Below, piece after piece: positions 17,314-26,621 of a DNA stretch of 34,057 nucleotides (its first letter is position 1; the number at the start of each line of letters is the position of its first letter). The position numbers and the translations under genes are program-made. The notes under the pieces are model-generated. The model searched no databases, was not told where the DNA came from, and saw only the letters and a program-made list of their open reading frames with translations. The stretch spans positions 1 through 34,057 of the forward strand of contig JABHIB010000009.1 of assembly GCA_018671245.1 (NCBI GenBank), given 5' to 3'. The stretch comes from an archaeon. Its GTDB lineage: Archaea > Nanobdellota > Nanobdellia > SCGC-AAA011-G17 > PNOQ01.

Positions 17314-18921
17314 TTATTTTATTAACTTAAATAGATCTGTTAAATTTAACTCAAATGTCGAAACAGGGACTTCTAAATTGAAATTAGATAGCACTTCTGG
17401 AGAGATCTCCCCAATATATGCAACTGGTTTTCCTTTTACTATTACTCTTCCAACTCTTCCAGGAATATATGAATCATGGACACATTCTTCTATTGAATAT
17501 TCCAGTCCCAAGATTGTTAAAAGATAATCAATTATCTGTTTTGATTCTGTATAGTCTGCAGTTTTATGTGCTAATGCAACAGCGAGTCTGGACTTTTCTT
17601 TTGGAGTGAATACATCCCCTATCTCGAAAATTCTTTGAGGATATTCATGATGTCTATTATTTTTTAGGACTTCTAACAAACTTGGAGTTATTCTGGCCCT
17701 TAGAACATTATAATCCTCATTTAATGCATTTTCTAATTCAACAATTTTCATCTTTGTATTCATTAATTTTAATTGTTTTACTTTACTAGTTAGATTATAG
17801 GTATTAGTTTCAGTTAGTCTAAATCCCACCAATATTTCTGCAATTTTATTTTTGAAGATTTCTAATTCATCTTCTTGAGCTATTGTTGCGACTCTTGGTA
17901 TTTCTGGTTTAAAGTTTTCATAACCATAAGCAATTGCTATATCTTCGACCAAATCTATTTGACTAAATATATCTGATCTATATACTGGAATTGAAACATA
18001 GGGTTGAGTATAATCGAATCCCATTTTTTCTAAAAGCTTTTTTACTTCTTTCTGATTTATTTCCAATCCAAGTATTCTATTAACATATTTTAAATCCAAT
18101 TTTAATTTCCTTGGAGCTAGATTAGGATAATTATTCTTCTCAACTTTCACAGAGTATATATTTCCACCTCTGTCTGCGAGAGAGGTTATAATCATGTTTA
18201 GAGTTTGTTCAATGGTTTGGAGTTCAGTTCCAGTCACATCTATAAACAAATTTGTTGTTTTTTCTGTAACTTTTGTATTTTCTGAGTTGATTATAGGTGG
18301 CATTGAAAGTACTTGATTATTTGCATCCAACCAGATAGGAAACTCTGAAAATCCATCTAGCAGTTTTGAATAGTCTTTTCCCTTAGGATGTTTTTCCAAA
18401 ATCTGAGAAAGTGTTAATTCGGATCCCATCTCTAATGGTGTGAATTTGAAACCTTTTGATTTGGTTGTATAAGTTAATGGAAATTCTATTTTATCTAGAT
18501 CGTAAACTCCTATTGATGCTTTTTTTCTATTTCTTCCAAAAGTGGTGTGCAGTTTCTCTTGAACTTGCATTAGTGATTCGATAATTGGTTCGTTTAGTTT
18601 GATTCCCTTTATTACTGCTGCAACAGCATAAGGTCTAACTTTTGAAACCTTCTTATCTATTTTTAATGAGTATTTTGATGAATTTACTTTATACTGCCTT
18701 AGCCCTGTTTTATTTCCAATAAATGAAGATAGTGCCCTTGCAAACCCTTCTGAAGAAAGCATATCTGGACGATTAGGGAAAATTTCTACCTCTATTTCTT
18801 TTGGTGTGATCCTTTCTAAATCTGTTCCAATCATAGAAATTCTATCTTTTAATTTATCATCAGATAGTTTCTTTCCTATTTGATTTAACAGATCTTTTTT
18901 ATCTAGAGTTATTGTTGGCAT
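17314..18921 (-). CDS. pheT: Phenylalanyl-tRNA synthetase beta subunit
   Basis: B3/B4 and B5 domain features, EIEVFPNRPDMLSSEGFARAL, LVEDIAIAYGYENF; adjacent to pheS. Confidence 0.97.
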   Translation of the reverse strand: MPTITLDKKDLLNQIGKKLSDDKLKDRISMIGTDLERITPKEIEVEIFPNRPDMLSSEGFARALSSFIGNKTGLRQYKVNSSKYSLKIDKKVSKVRPYAVAAVIKGIKLNEPIIESLMQVQEKLHTTFGRNRKKASIGVYDLDKIEFPLTYTTKSKGFKFTPLEMGSELTLSQILEKHPKGKDYSKLLDGFSEFPIWLDANNQVLSMPPIINSENTKVTEKTTNLFIDVTGTELQTIEQTLNMIITSLADRGGNIYSVKVEKNNYPNLAPRKLKLDLKYVNRILGLEINQKEVKKLLEKMGFDYTQPYVSIPVYRSDIFSQIDLVEDIAIAYGYENFKPEIPRVATIAQEDELEIFKNKIAEILVGFRLTETNTYNLTSKVKQLKLMNTKMKIVELENALNEDYNVLRARITPSLLEVLKNNRHHEYPQRIFEIGDVFTPKEKSRLAVALAHKTADYTESKQIIDYLLTILGLEYSIEECVHDSYIPGRVGRVIVKGKPVAYIGEISPEVLSNFNLEVPVSTFELNLTDLFKLIK

Positions 18922-18922
18922 T

Positions 18923-20416
18923 TTATCTCAAAACTTTCTTCTCCCTTAGTTGTTTCAAATCATTCTTGTAAAGCTCTCTAATATCCTTTATATTATGGGC
19001 TGCTTTGATCATCCTATCTAATCCTGGGCCCCATGCTAATACAGGTACATCTAATCCTAGAAGAGGTTTGACTACTTCTGGCCTAAATATCCCTGCAGCT
19101 ATAAATTCTACCCATTTCTTGTTTACTGGATCAAATACATCACCTTCTAGACTTGGTTCAGTATATGGGAAGTGTGCAGGCCTGAATCTTACTTTATCAA
19201 AGCCCATTTTATTTGCGAACTCTGTCAAATAACCTAACAGATGTTTAAAATTTGCATCCTTATCTATTACTATCCCTTCTGCTTGATTGAACTCGAATAA
19301 ATGTGACCAGTCTAACGCTTCATTCCTATAATTTCTTCCAATTGCGAAAAACTTTGCAGGAAGATCATCTTCCTTTAATTTTGATAGGGTTTTTACAGAG
19401 AGTGCAGTAGTGTGAGTCCTCAGCACTAATCTTTCTGCTTCTTCTTCTGACCAGTTATAATTCCAATTCTTTTCTTGCTCTTTTTTAATTTTATTTGTTA
19501 GCCCTTTTGGCAGCTTTCCTTTCCCTTTAACGAAAAATGTATCTTGCATCTCTCTAGCAGGATGATCTTGTGGAACGAATAGTGCATCAAAATTCCAAAA
19601 TGATGAATTTATTATGGATCCTGTCATTTCCTTGAACCCCATATCTAACCAAACTCTTTTAGCATATTGTTTTGTTTCATTTAGGAAATGTCTCTTTCCA
19701 GGGTAGACTTTCGGAACATTAATTTTTACATCATATCTCCTGAACTTTTTTTTCTTCCAAGAATCATTTCTTAACATTGCAGGAGTTAGCGTATCCACTA
19801 TACCTGAGAAATCTAATTTTTGATTTGATAATTTTGTCCCGATAGCAGTCAATTCTATACTCTTTTCTTTTATTATATCGGATTTTACTAATTCTTTCCT
19901 AGTTTTGAGTTGATTGAATAATTCTAATTGAGAATCTGTTAGACTATCTTTCTTTAGTATTTTTTCAGAAAGCAATTTTAAGAAAACTTCCTCACCAGAT
20001 TTCTCATTATTTAATTTCTCTCCATTTTTTGTTAGATTGATTTTACCCTTATCTAAATTTATTATAGATTTCTTTTTCAAAATACCTAAAGATACATTGA
20101 ATTCTTCATTTGTTAAACCTGATACTTTTTTTAGCTCTGAAATAGAAATATCTTTTTTTATTGCGTCTACCATTCTCTTTTCTGGTAAACCGGTTTTTAC
20201 AACCTCTTTCCCGACTTTATCTATAGATATGACTTCATAAGTTTTAGTATTAATTTTTAGAATTTTTTTATTTTCTAACCATTGTAATGCACGCATTATC
20301 TCGACTTCTTTCATTTGAGGTAAAGCAGATTCAAGTTCTTCAAGAGTTTTATTATCTTTTAGAGCTGGTAGAACTTTCCTCTCTAACTGGTGCAATGATT
20401 CTATGATCTGTTTCAT
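18923..20416 (-). CDS. pheS: Phenylalanyl-tRNA synthetase alpha subunit
   Basis: Class II synthetase motifs: FWNFDALFVPQDHPAREMQDTFFVKG, LRTHTTALSVKTL, FRPAHFPYTEPSLEGDVF, AWGPGLDRMIK. Confidence 0.97.
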   Translation of the reverse strand: MKQIIESLHQLERKVLPALKDNKTLEELESALPQMKEVEIMRALQWLENKKILKINTKTYEVISIDKVGKEVVKTGLPEKRMVDAIKKDISISELKKVSGLTNEEFNVSLGILKKKSIINLDKGKINLTKNGEKLNNEKSGEEVFLKLLSEKILKKDSLTDSQLELFNQLKTRKELVKSDIIKEKSIELTAIGTKLSNQKLDFSGIVDTLTPAMLRNDSWKKKKFRRYDVKINVPKVYPGKRHFLNETKQYAKRVWLDMGFKEMTGSIINSSFWNFDALFVPQDHPAREMQDTFFVKGKGKLPKGLTNKIKKEQEKNWNYNWSEEEAERLVLRTHTTALSVKTLSKLKEDDLPAKFFAIGRNYRNEALDWSHLFEFNQAEGIVIDKDANFKHLLGYLTEFANKMGFDKVRFRPAHFPYTEPSLEGDVFDPVNKKWVEFIAAGIFRPEVVKPLLGLDVPVLAWGPGLDRMIKAAHNIKDIRELYKNDLKQLREKKVLR

Positions 20417-20461
20417 AATAAATAAAAAGAAAAAAGAGGTTTAAATAATTTACTATATTTT

Positions 20462-20959
20462 TTATCTATATCGAAGTGAATCAACATGTTCAGATATATT
20501 GTTTTTTATATAGGATCTTACTAAACCGTTTAGATCTGACCAATTGTTTAATATTTCTTCTTTTCTAACATCTGCTCTTTTGAAATATTCTTCTTGCTTT
20601 CTTTTTGACATCTGCTCAAATATGTTCTCCATACCACTTGTATGATGTGGTTCGAATCCTGCAGAGATTGTATGAACTAATCTGTTAGTGTAGTTCCTAG
20701 TATCAATACTCATATGATCAAAATCACTACAGTATTCAGATATTTTATTTAACAATCCCTTATTTTCGTTTTTTTCTGTCAAAAAATGTAACCAACCATC
20801 TTTTGTTGGCCACGCAGGACAATCTCTCCAGATATGTCCTTCGCAATTAGTCAGAGTGTGTACATCAGGAATTCGGTTTATGTCTATTACTAGATTCATT
20901 ATCCCTTCATCCAAATGTTTTAATCTTATCATTTCTGGTAACATTTTATATAATTCCAT
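20462..20959 (-). CDS. Hypothetical protein
   Basis: 165-aa ORF with TNCEGHIW..CPAWPTKDGWLHF; no family confidently recognised. Confidence 0.6.
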   Translation of the reverse strand: MELYKMLPEMIRLKHLDEGIMNLVIDINRIPDVHTLTNCEGHIWRDCPAWPTKDGWLHFLTEKNENKGLLNKISEYCSDFDHMSIDTRNYTNRLVHTISAGFEPHHTSGMENIFEQMSKRKQEEYFKRADVRKEEILNNWSDLNGLVRSYIKNNISEHVDSLRYR

Positions 20960-20991
20960 GTTATCATTTTAAAAAGCTTTCTGTTTTCACC

Positions 20992-21031
20992 ACCGTTTGA
21001 TAATAACAAAACGGAAAAGCTTATAAACGGT
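20992..21031. promoter_or_regulatory. Candidate operator with three ACCGTTT/AAACGG(T) half-sites overlapping BRE/TATA of the TrmB-like gene
   Basis: ACCGTTT 20992-20998, AAACGG 21009-21014, AAACGGT 21025-21031; TATA cttataaac lies inside. Confidence 0.5.
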
Positions 21032-21051
21032 ATTTTTATCATAACTTTACA

Positions 21052-21828
21052 ATGATATTATCTGAAGATTTTTTAAAAAAGTTAAAAGGATCATTCTCTC
21101 TGAATGAATATGAGGTGAAGGTTTGGACAGCTTTACTATCCAAAGGCATAGCTACTGCGGGAGAACTATCAGATATTAGTGATGTTCCTAGATCTAGAAG
21201 TTATGATGTACTAGAGGCTCTTGAGAAGAGAGGCTTCGTTATAATGAATGTGGGTAAACCTATCAAGTACATTTCTGTTGATCCTCATGAGGTTATTTCT
21301 AGAGTGAAAAAGGAAATTAAGAATAAATCAGACTCTAAAATTAAATCTATTGAAAAATTAAATAATACAGATGTTTTTGATGAAATCAATACATTATTCT
21401 CTACCGGAATAGAACATGTTAATCCTAATCTTATTTCAGGTTCAATAAGAGGTAGAAAAAATATTTACAATCAGATTGAAGAATTACTTAATGGTGCTGA
21501 GAAAAGCATAACTATTGCAACAACAAAATCAGGAATATCAAGAAAACTTGCTTCTTTTAGTACTTTAATTAAGTCAAAATCAAAAAAAGGAGTTAAAGTA
21601 AGAATTATGGCTCCAGAAGTTGAAGATATTGAAAATATAAGTAAAATTGCAAGTGTAAAAAATGTTAAAAACCTTAATGCTAGATTTATTATGGTAGATG
21701 ATAAAGAAGTCTTATTTATGTTGACTGATGATGACGTGCATGAAACTTCAGATAGTGGAATCTGGGTTAAGAGTCCATTCTTCGTAAATGCTATGTCAAA
21801 TCTTGTTGAATCAACATGGAACAAATAA
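21052..21828 (+). CDS. TrmB-family transcriptional regulator
   Basis: N-terminal wHTH SLNEYEVKVWTALLSKGIATAGELSDISDVPRSRSYDVLEALEKRGFV, then a PLD-like regulatory domain. Confidence 0.9.
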   Translation: MILSEDFLKKLKGSFSLNEYEVKVWTALLSKGIATAGELSDISDVPRSRSYDVLEALEKRGFVIMNVGKPIKYISVDPHEVISRVKKEIKNKSDSKIKSIEKLNNTDVFDEINTLFSTGIEHVNPNLISGSIRGRKNIYNQIEELLNGAEKSITIATTKSGISRKLASFSTLIKSKSKKGVKVRIMAPEVEDIENISKIASVKNVKNLNARFIMVDDKEVLFMLTDDDVHETSDSGIWVKSPFFVNAMSNLVESTWNK

Positions 21829-22097
21829 ATAAATATATTAAATATATTAAAACATTAGATAGTGCAGAATTAGAAGAGATTATTGAGTTTAATGCATTTG
21901 AATTTCTTGGTAGTAAAATTGAAAATAATGAAAATACCTTTGTGTTTTCTAGAATCTATAAGGAATTATTAGAAGATCCTAGAGTTTATGAAGAATTTGG
22001 ATTTGGAGTTAGGACGAATTCTGATTTAACAAGAGAAGAGAAAGATAAAATGTTCATTCTTGCATACAGACTGGCTGAAGAAGAGAGAGGTATCTAA
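21816..22097 (+). CDS. Small hypothetical protein, overlaps the trmB-like gene 3' end
   Basis: MEQINKYIKYIKTLDSAELEEIIEFNAFEFLGSKIENNENTF... Confidence 0.65.
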   Translation: MEQINKYIKYIKTLDSAELEEIIEFNAFEFLGSKIENNENTFVFSRIYKELLEDPRVYEEFGFGVRTNSDLTREEKDKMFILAYRLAEEERGI

Positions 22098-22098
22098 A

Positions 22099-22482
22099 AT
22101 GAAAGATCTGAGTGACAAAATTAATGAATTGAAAAAAGAACTTAGTATATTTGATACTTCTAAGATTGGTTTAGTTAAATATTTGGACAGAACTTATTGG
22201 ATTGATCCGACATCTTATTCTGGTGAAGGTGAGATTGCTGAGTGGTTTGCATCTACAACATATGATGGTGCAGATATCTATATTCATGATAATGCCATTG
22301 ATGAATTTAAAAAACCTTATATCTTGCATGAAATAGTTGAGTCTTCTTTAGTTAGAGATGGCCTAAGTACTCATGCTGCACACCTTGTTGCAAAACATTT
22401 TGATGGAGAGTATGCCAAAGAAATCTTAAGTGATTCAAAGTATGAAGAATATGAAACTCTTAGATTAAAATTAGAAAAATAA
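22099..22482 (+). CDS. Hypothetical protein with HEIVE motif (possible metal-binding)
   Basis: MKDLSDKINELKK...YILHEIVESSLVRDGLSTHAAHLVAKHFD; ATG 22099 preferred over track start 22060. Confidence 0.65.
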   Translation: MKDLSDKINELKKELSIFDTSKIGLVKYLDRTYWIDPTSYSGEGEIAEWFASTTYDGADIYIHDNAIDEFKKPYILHEIVESSLVRDGLSTHAAHLVAKHFDGEYAKEILSDSKYEEYETLRLKLEK

Positions 22483-23553
22483 TTATGATTTTAAAAATTT
22501 TGGTAATAGTTTCTTTGCTTTCTCTCTCTTCTTCTGATGTTCTTTTAAATAGTCTTGAGCTTTCTTAATAGTGTATTTCTTAAGATCACCAGTTGTTAGC
22601 TCTCCTGACTTATATGAATCATGAATCTCTTTTAGTTTCTTTTCATCATCTTCTAAAAATAAATCGAGATATTGGTAACAAACATCTACATCAGGATTTC
22701 CACCATATTTTCTATGTTCTTCAAGAGTTTCCCTTCCGCCAGAAAATGATTTTTTTAATTTCTTTTCAATATCCTTCATTGAATCATCCGAATATATTGC
22801 AGAATTAGGATTTGAAGCACTCATTTTTGAAGTTCCTTCTAAACTTGGGATAAATTTTGATAAGATATCGCCAGGTTTTTGTAATTTTAATTTATGTGCA
22901 ATATCTCTTGTTAATTTTATGAAAACATCCTGGTCAACACCTATTGGAACAATTGTAGGTACTCCATATTTTAAGGTAGGGTAGAGAATATGTGCTGCCT
23001 GCATTGCAGGATAAAAATTAATCCCAACATTCTTATCACCTGTGAATCCGAATGCTGATCTAACTGTATTATTTGTTAAGGTTTTTGCACACCTCATTGA
23101 AAGATTATAAAGTTCTTGATTCATATTCTCAAAATCAATTATTATTTCCGTTTTCTTCGGATCAAAACCTAGCGCAATTATATCTAAAGCATTTTCATAA
23201 GCTAATCTTTTTGATTCTTCATAACTTAATTTTTGATTGAATAAGAATTTTTCATCGTCTGAAAATGGTATGAAAACTCTGCAACCAAATTTATCTTGCA
23301 TATCTTTTACGAACTTAAATATTTGTAAGTGAGCTAGAGTTATTTTTGCACTTGGACCTCTTCCTGATACTATTGCAAACTCTTTCTTTAGAATCTTATC
23401 TAAATCTCTATGTGCGAAAAAAATACCTTTATCAATTAATTTTAGACCTGCTAGTTTGGCCTTTAATTTCTCATCAATTAAAGAAGCTCCAAACTGTTTG
23501 ATTACCTTGTTGTAATCTATTTCTCCTTCCACTTCATAAGGTGTAAGTTTCAT
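22483..23553 (-). CDS. trpS: Tryptophanyl-tRNA synthetase
   Basis: RGPSAKITLAHLQIF, IGVDQDVFIKLTRDIA, PSLEGTSKMSASNPNSAIY (KMSAS). Confidence 0.95.
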   Translation of the reverse strand: MKLTPYEVEGEIDYNKVIKQFGASLIDEKLKAKLAGLKLIDKGIFFAHRDLDKILKKEFAIVSGRGPSAKITLAHLQIFKFVKDMQDKFGCRVFIPFSDDEKFLFNQKLSYEESKRLAYENALDIIALGFDPKKTEIIIDFENMNQELYNLSMRCAKTLTNNTVRSAFGFTGDKNVGINFYPAMQAAHILYPTLKYGVPTIVPIGVDQDVFIKLTRDIAHKLKLQKPGDILSKFIPSLEGTSKMSASNPNSAIYSDDSMKDIEKKLKKSFSGGRETLEEHRKYGGNPDVDVCYQYLDLFLEDDEKKLKEIHDSYKSGELTTGDLKKYTIKKAQDYLKEHQKKREKAKKLLPKFLKS

Positions 23554-23597
23554 AAGTAGAGATTTGGAAATCTAGTTATATAAAAGTTTCTAAAAAA

Positions 23598-23671
23598 TGA
23601 GGACGGAGGGATTTGAACCCCCACCTACCGGGTTGGAGCCGGCAACACTAGCCAGGTTATGCTACGTCCCC
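23598..23671 (-). tRNA. tRNA-Trp(CCA), no intron, no encoded CCA
   Basis: Acceptor GGGGACG/CGTCCTC plus discriminator A; anticodon arm GCCGG-CTCCAAC-CCGGT; T-arm GGGGG-TTCAAAT-CCCTC. Confidence 0.93.
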
Positions 23672-23706
23672 TCATGATGATATAACTATTGACTTGTTTA
23701 AAAAAC

Positions 23707-24417
23707 TTACTTATTTAGATAATATTTCCTTTTTTCTTCTTCAAACCTTTCTATAGAATATCTCAACATAGTTCTTGGCATCATATCTACATACTTATCT
23801 AAGAACGATTCTAAAACTTCTTGATCCCTCTTTCCAAGCTCTCTCAACATCCACCCACATGCTTTGTGGATTAGATCATGTTTGTCTTTTAATAATATTT
23901 GAGTTACACCAATTGTCTCTCCAAATCTGTTTTGTCTGATAAAATGATAGGTTGAAACTATCGCAATTCTTCTTTCCCATAGATTCTCTGAAATTGCAAG
24001 TTGTTGTAATGTCTTTTTTGCAATAGTTCTTGACTGATTGTAAAGATATTCTCCAACAATATGTGGTGCAGATACATCAACTAGATCCCAATTATTTATA
24101 TTTTTTGAGTTTTTTAAATAGAATTCATAGATTTCTTTTTTCTTTTTTCTATCTGATTTTTTATATTCCTCTACTAAAATTATCACTGCTATAAATCTGT
24201 AAGTATGTATTTTATCATCTAATAATATCTGTAAATCTTTTAATGATAAATTCTGATATTTTTTTGCGATATTTCTTAGTACTGGGACTGGGATTCCTAA
24301 AAAAATTGAACCTTCCCCATATTCTCCTTTCCCAGTCTTGAAAAATCTAGAGTGAATCCCTGCCTTTTCTTCATTTGCTTCTTTTTCCAGAACTGATTTC
24401 AAGCCTTGTAAACTCAT
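23707..24417 (-). CDS. DNA alkylation repair (AlkD-like HEAT) protein
   Basis: FLGIPVPVLRNIAKKYQ...NNWDLVDVSAPHIVGEYL...LWERRIAIVSTYHFIRQ...LIHKACGWMLRELGKRD. Confidence 0.93.
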   Translation of the reverse strand: MSLQGLKSVLEKEANEEKAGIHSRFFKTGKGEYGEGSIFLGIPVPVLRNIAKKYQNLSLKDLQILLDDKIHTYRFIAVIILVEEYKKSDRKKKKEIYEFYLKNSKNINNWDLVDVSAPHIVGEYLYNQSRTIAKKTLQQLAISENLWERRIAIVSTYHFIRQNRFGETIGVTQILLKDKHDLIHKACGWMLRELGKRDQEVLESFLDKYVDMMPRTMLRYSIERFEEEKRKYYLNK

Positions 24418-24587
24418 TTTGATTTCAAGTGTTTTATTCTTCTTTTCTCTTCTAATGGAGTTTCATTCTTAAAACCGCATTCCTTACAAGAACTTACATA
24501 GTACATTCCGTCTGCAAATTTATGTTGCCCCTCATGGAGTTTCGACCCACAATCTGGACATATTCCTTTAAAATCTTCTTTGATCAT
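24414..24587 (-). CDS. 57-aa zinc ribbon protein (below track threshold)
   Basis: MIKEDFKGICPDCGSKLHEGQHKFADGMYYVSSCKECGFKNETPLEEKRRIKHLKSK; ATGA overlaps with both neighbours. Confidence 0.75.
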   Translation of the reverse strand: MIKEDFKGICPDCGSKLHEGQHKFADGMYYVSSCKECGFKNETPLEEKRRIKHLKSK

Positions 24588-25540
24588 TTTATTAACTTCT
24601 TAATATCTTTTATTGAACTATCTGTTTTAGTTTTTCCTCTTTTTATTAGATCTTCAACTCTTCCAAAATCAAATCTTGTGAATCCTTTTAAATTTGGTTT
24701 GATTACATAGTCTGCAGATTTTAGTGCACTTCTACTTAGTTCACTAGTCATTATACTAAATGAATTTGAAGTAATTGTTAAAAATTCTGGAATTCTTAAT
24801 CTATGTTTTGTAAAGTATTCAATTAATGTCTTTGGCCTATTCAGTACAGCAGTAACTCCTTTTAAAAACCAAGGTATTGAATCTTTGTGTTTATTAGTAT
24901 AATTATTTATTTGGTTTATTTCTTGTTCAATCAATTTTTTTTCAATCTTCTTTAAAAACTTTTTATTCTTTTTTGTTTTGGAATTTATTACAACATTTTT
25001 TACAGGTACTGATAGGTCTGTCGCTATTACAATATCTGCACCCATAGATTTTGCTATATCGACTGGAATAGGATCAACTATCCCTCCATCAATTAGAACA
25101 CGGTTATTATATTCGAATGGAACAAAAATATTAGGTAACGAAATACTGGCCCTCACTGCACTTGCCACATCTCCCTTCTTGAATATTATCTTCTCACCAT
25201 TGTAGATGTCTGTTGCAACTACAGCTAGAGGAATGTTTAAATCTTTGAATTGTTTATTTTTCAATAAAACCCTTAGAAATTTTTCAATCTTATCTCCAGA
25301 AAGTATTCCCCTATCAGGCAACTTGAAATCAACTAAATTTTCCCACCTTGTTGTAGTTGTGATCTCTTTCATGTCCCTTATGCTCATACCTGATGCATAT
25401 AGTGCTGCAATTACTGCACCCATACTTGTTCCAGAAAGATAATCTATTTCTATTTTATTTTTTTCTAAGCTTTCAAGCACTCCAATATGTGAGAATCCTA
25501 ATGCTGTTCCACCACCCAAAGCCAAACCTACTTTTTTCAT
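24584..25540 (-). CDS. Patatin-like phospholipase (RssA-like)
   Basis: GLALGGGTALGFSHIGVLESL, GTSMGAVIAALYASG, DGGIVDPIPV. Confidence 0.95.
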   Translation of the reverse strand: MKKVGLALGGGTALGFSHIGVLESLEKNKIEIDYLSGTSMGAVIAALYASGMSIRDMKEITTTTRWENLVDFKLPDRGILSGDKIEKFLRVLLKNKQFKDLNIPLAVVATDIYNGEKIIFKKGDVASAVRASISLPNIFVPFEYNNRVLIDGGIVDPIPVDIAKSMGADIVIATDLSVPVKNVVINSKTKKNKKFLKKIEKKLIEQEINQINNYTNKHKDSIPWFLKGVTAVLNRPKTLIEYFTKHRLRIPEFLTITSNSFSIMTSELSRSALKSADYVIKPNLKGFTRFDFGRVEDLIKRGKTKTDSSIKDIKKLIK

Positions 25541-25624
25541 ATTAGCTTTTATGAGATTTATTATATAAAAGGTTATCTAAATTTTATACAAAATTATTTA
25601 AACTAGTTTATTTATTTTTGAATT

Positions 25625-26413
25625 ATGAAACACAATTTTAAAGTTAGTTTGATTATTATCTCATTGTTCTTAGTAGCTCATTTAATAGGCCTTAGTGTAA
25701 CTGAAAAATATCTTGTTGGTGAGGAATTACCGATGGGTATTGAAAGGCCAGAAATTAATGAAGAGAGTGGTTATGTCCCTATTTTGATTGCCCTATTAAT
25801 TGCTACGTTCTTAGTCTTACTTTTAATTAGGCTTAATGCATTTAGAGTGTGGAAGATTTGGTTCTTTGTCGCAGTATCTTATGCCTTGTTAATCAGTTTT
25901 GGAGCTTTTGTACACCAATATCTCGCTTTATTTCTCGCAGTGGGATTTGCTAGTTTGAAAACACTCAGACCTAATGTTTTATCTCACAATTTTTCAGAAT
26001 TATTTATTTATGGGGGCTTGGCAGGTATTTTTGTACCTATCCTTGGACTTCTTTCTATTAGCTTGTTACTCATCTTTATCTCAATCTACGATATGATCGC
26101 AGTTTGGAAAACTAAACATATGGTTAAGATGGCTAAATTTCAGACAGAATCTAAACTATTTGCAGGACTATTAGTTCCTTACGGAAAAAATAAAGTTGCT
26201 ATACTTGGTGGAGGAGATATAGGATTTCCATTATTATTCTCAGGAGTTATATTGAAAACTAGTGGTATGTTTGAAGCATATATTGTCAGCGTTTTTGCAG
26301 CTCTAGCACTATTGTTATTGTTAGTATTTAGTAAAAAGAAAAAGTTTTATCCAGCTATGCCGTTTATCTCTGCTGGATGCTTAGTTGGTTGGTTAATTAC
26401 TCTTCTTGTTTAG
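25625..26413 (+). CDS. Presenilin/signal-peptide-peptidase-like intramembrane aspartyl protease
   Basis: Multi-pass; SIYDMIAVWKT (YD) and LGGGDIGFPLLF (GxGD); C-terminal PAMPF in place of canonical PAL. Confidence 0.88.
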   Translation: MKHNFKVSLIIISLFLVAHLIGLSVTEKYLVGEELPMGIERPEINEESGYVPILIALLIATFLVLLLIRLNAFRVWKIWFFVAVSYALLISFGAFVHQYLALFLAVGFASLKTLRPNVLSHNFSELFIYGGLAGIFVPILGLLSISLLLIFISIYDMIAVWKTKHMVKMAKFQTESKLFAGLLVPYGKNKVAILGGGDIGFPLLFSGVILKTSGMFEAYIVSVFAALALLLLLVFSKKKKFYPAMPFISAGCLVGWLITLLV

Positions 26414-26612
26414 GTTTGTAATAAACTTCAGTATAATCAGGCAGACTAAAAATTCTCATATATGCAGTAGTTTCAATTAAAATTGGAAAATTATTTTTGA
26501 ATTTTGCATAATCTTTTGCTACTGATTCTAATTTCCATCCTTCTTTATTTAGTCTTGTGACATTTTTTTGATATTTTTCTTTTGTTTCGCAAATTATTTT
26601 TTCTATTCCCAT
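26397..26612 (-). CDS. Small hypothetical protein sharing its N-terminus with the next gene
   Basis: MGIEKIICETKEKYQKNVTRLNKEGWKLESVAKDYAKF... Confidence 0.6.
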   Translation of the reverse strand: MGIEKIICETKEKYQKNVTRLNKEGWKLESVAKDYAKFKNNFPILIETTAYMRIFSLPDYTEVYYKPKQEE

Positions 26613-26621
26613 TTTTTACCC

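Noticed and set aside
17147-20240. Plus-strand ORFs at 17147, 17418, 19005 and 20037
   Set aside because: Antisense to Dph2-like/pheT/pheS genes; composition is not protein-like.
21471-21824. 117-aa minus-strand ORF
   Set aside because: Antisense to the TrmB-like gene.
24522-25442. Plus-strand ORFs at 24522, 24978 and 25206
   Set aside because: Antisense to the zinc ribbon and patatin genes.
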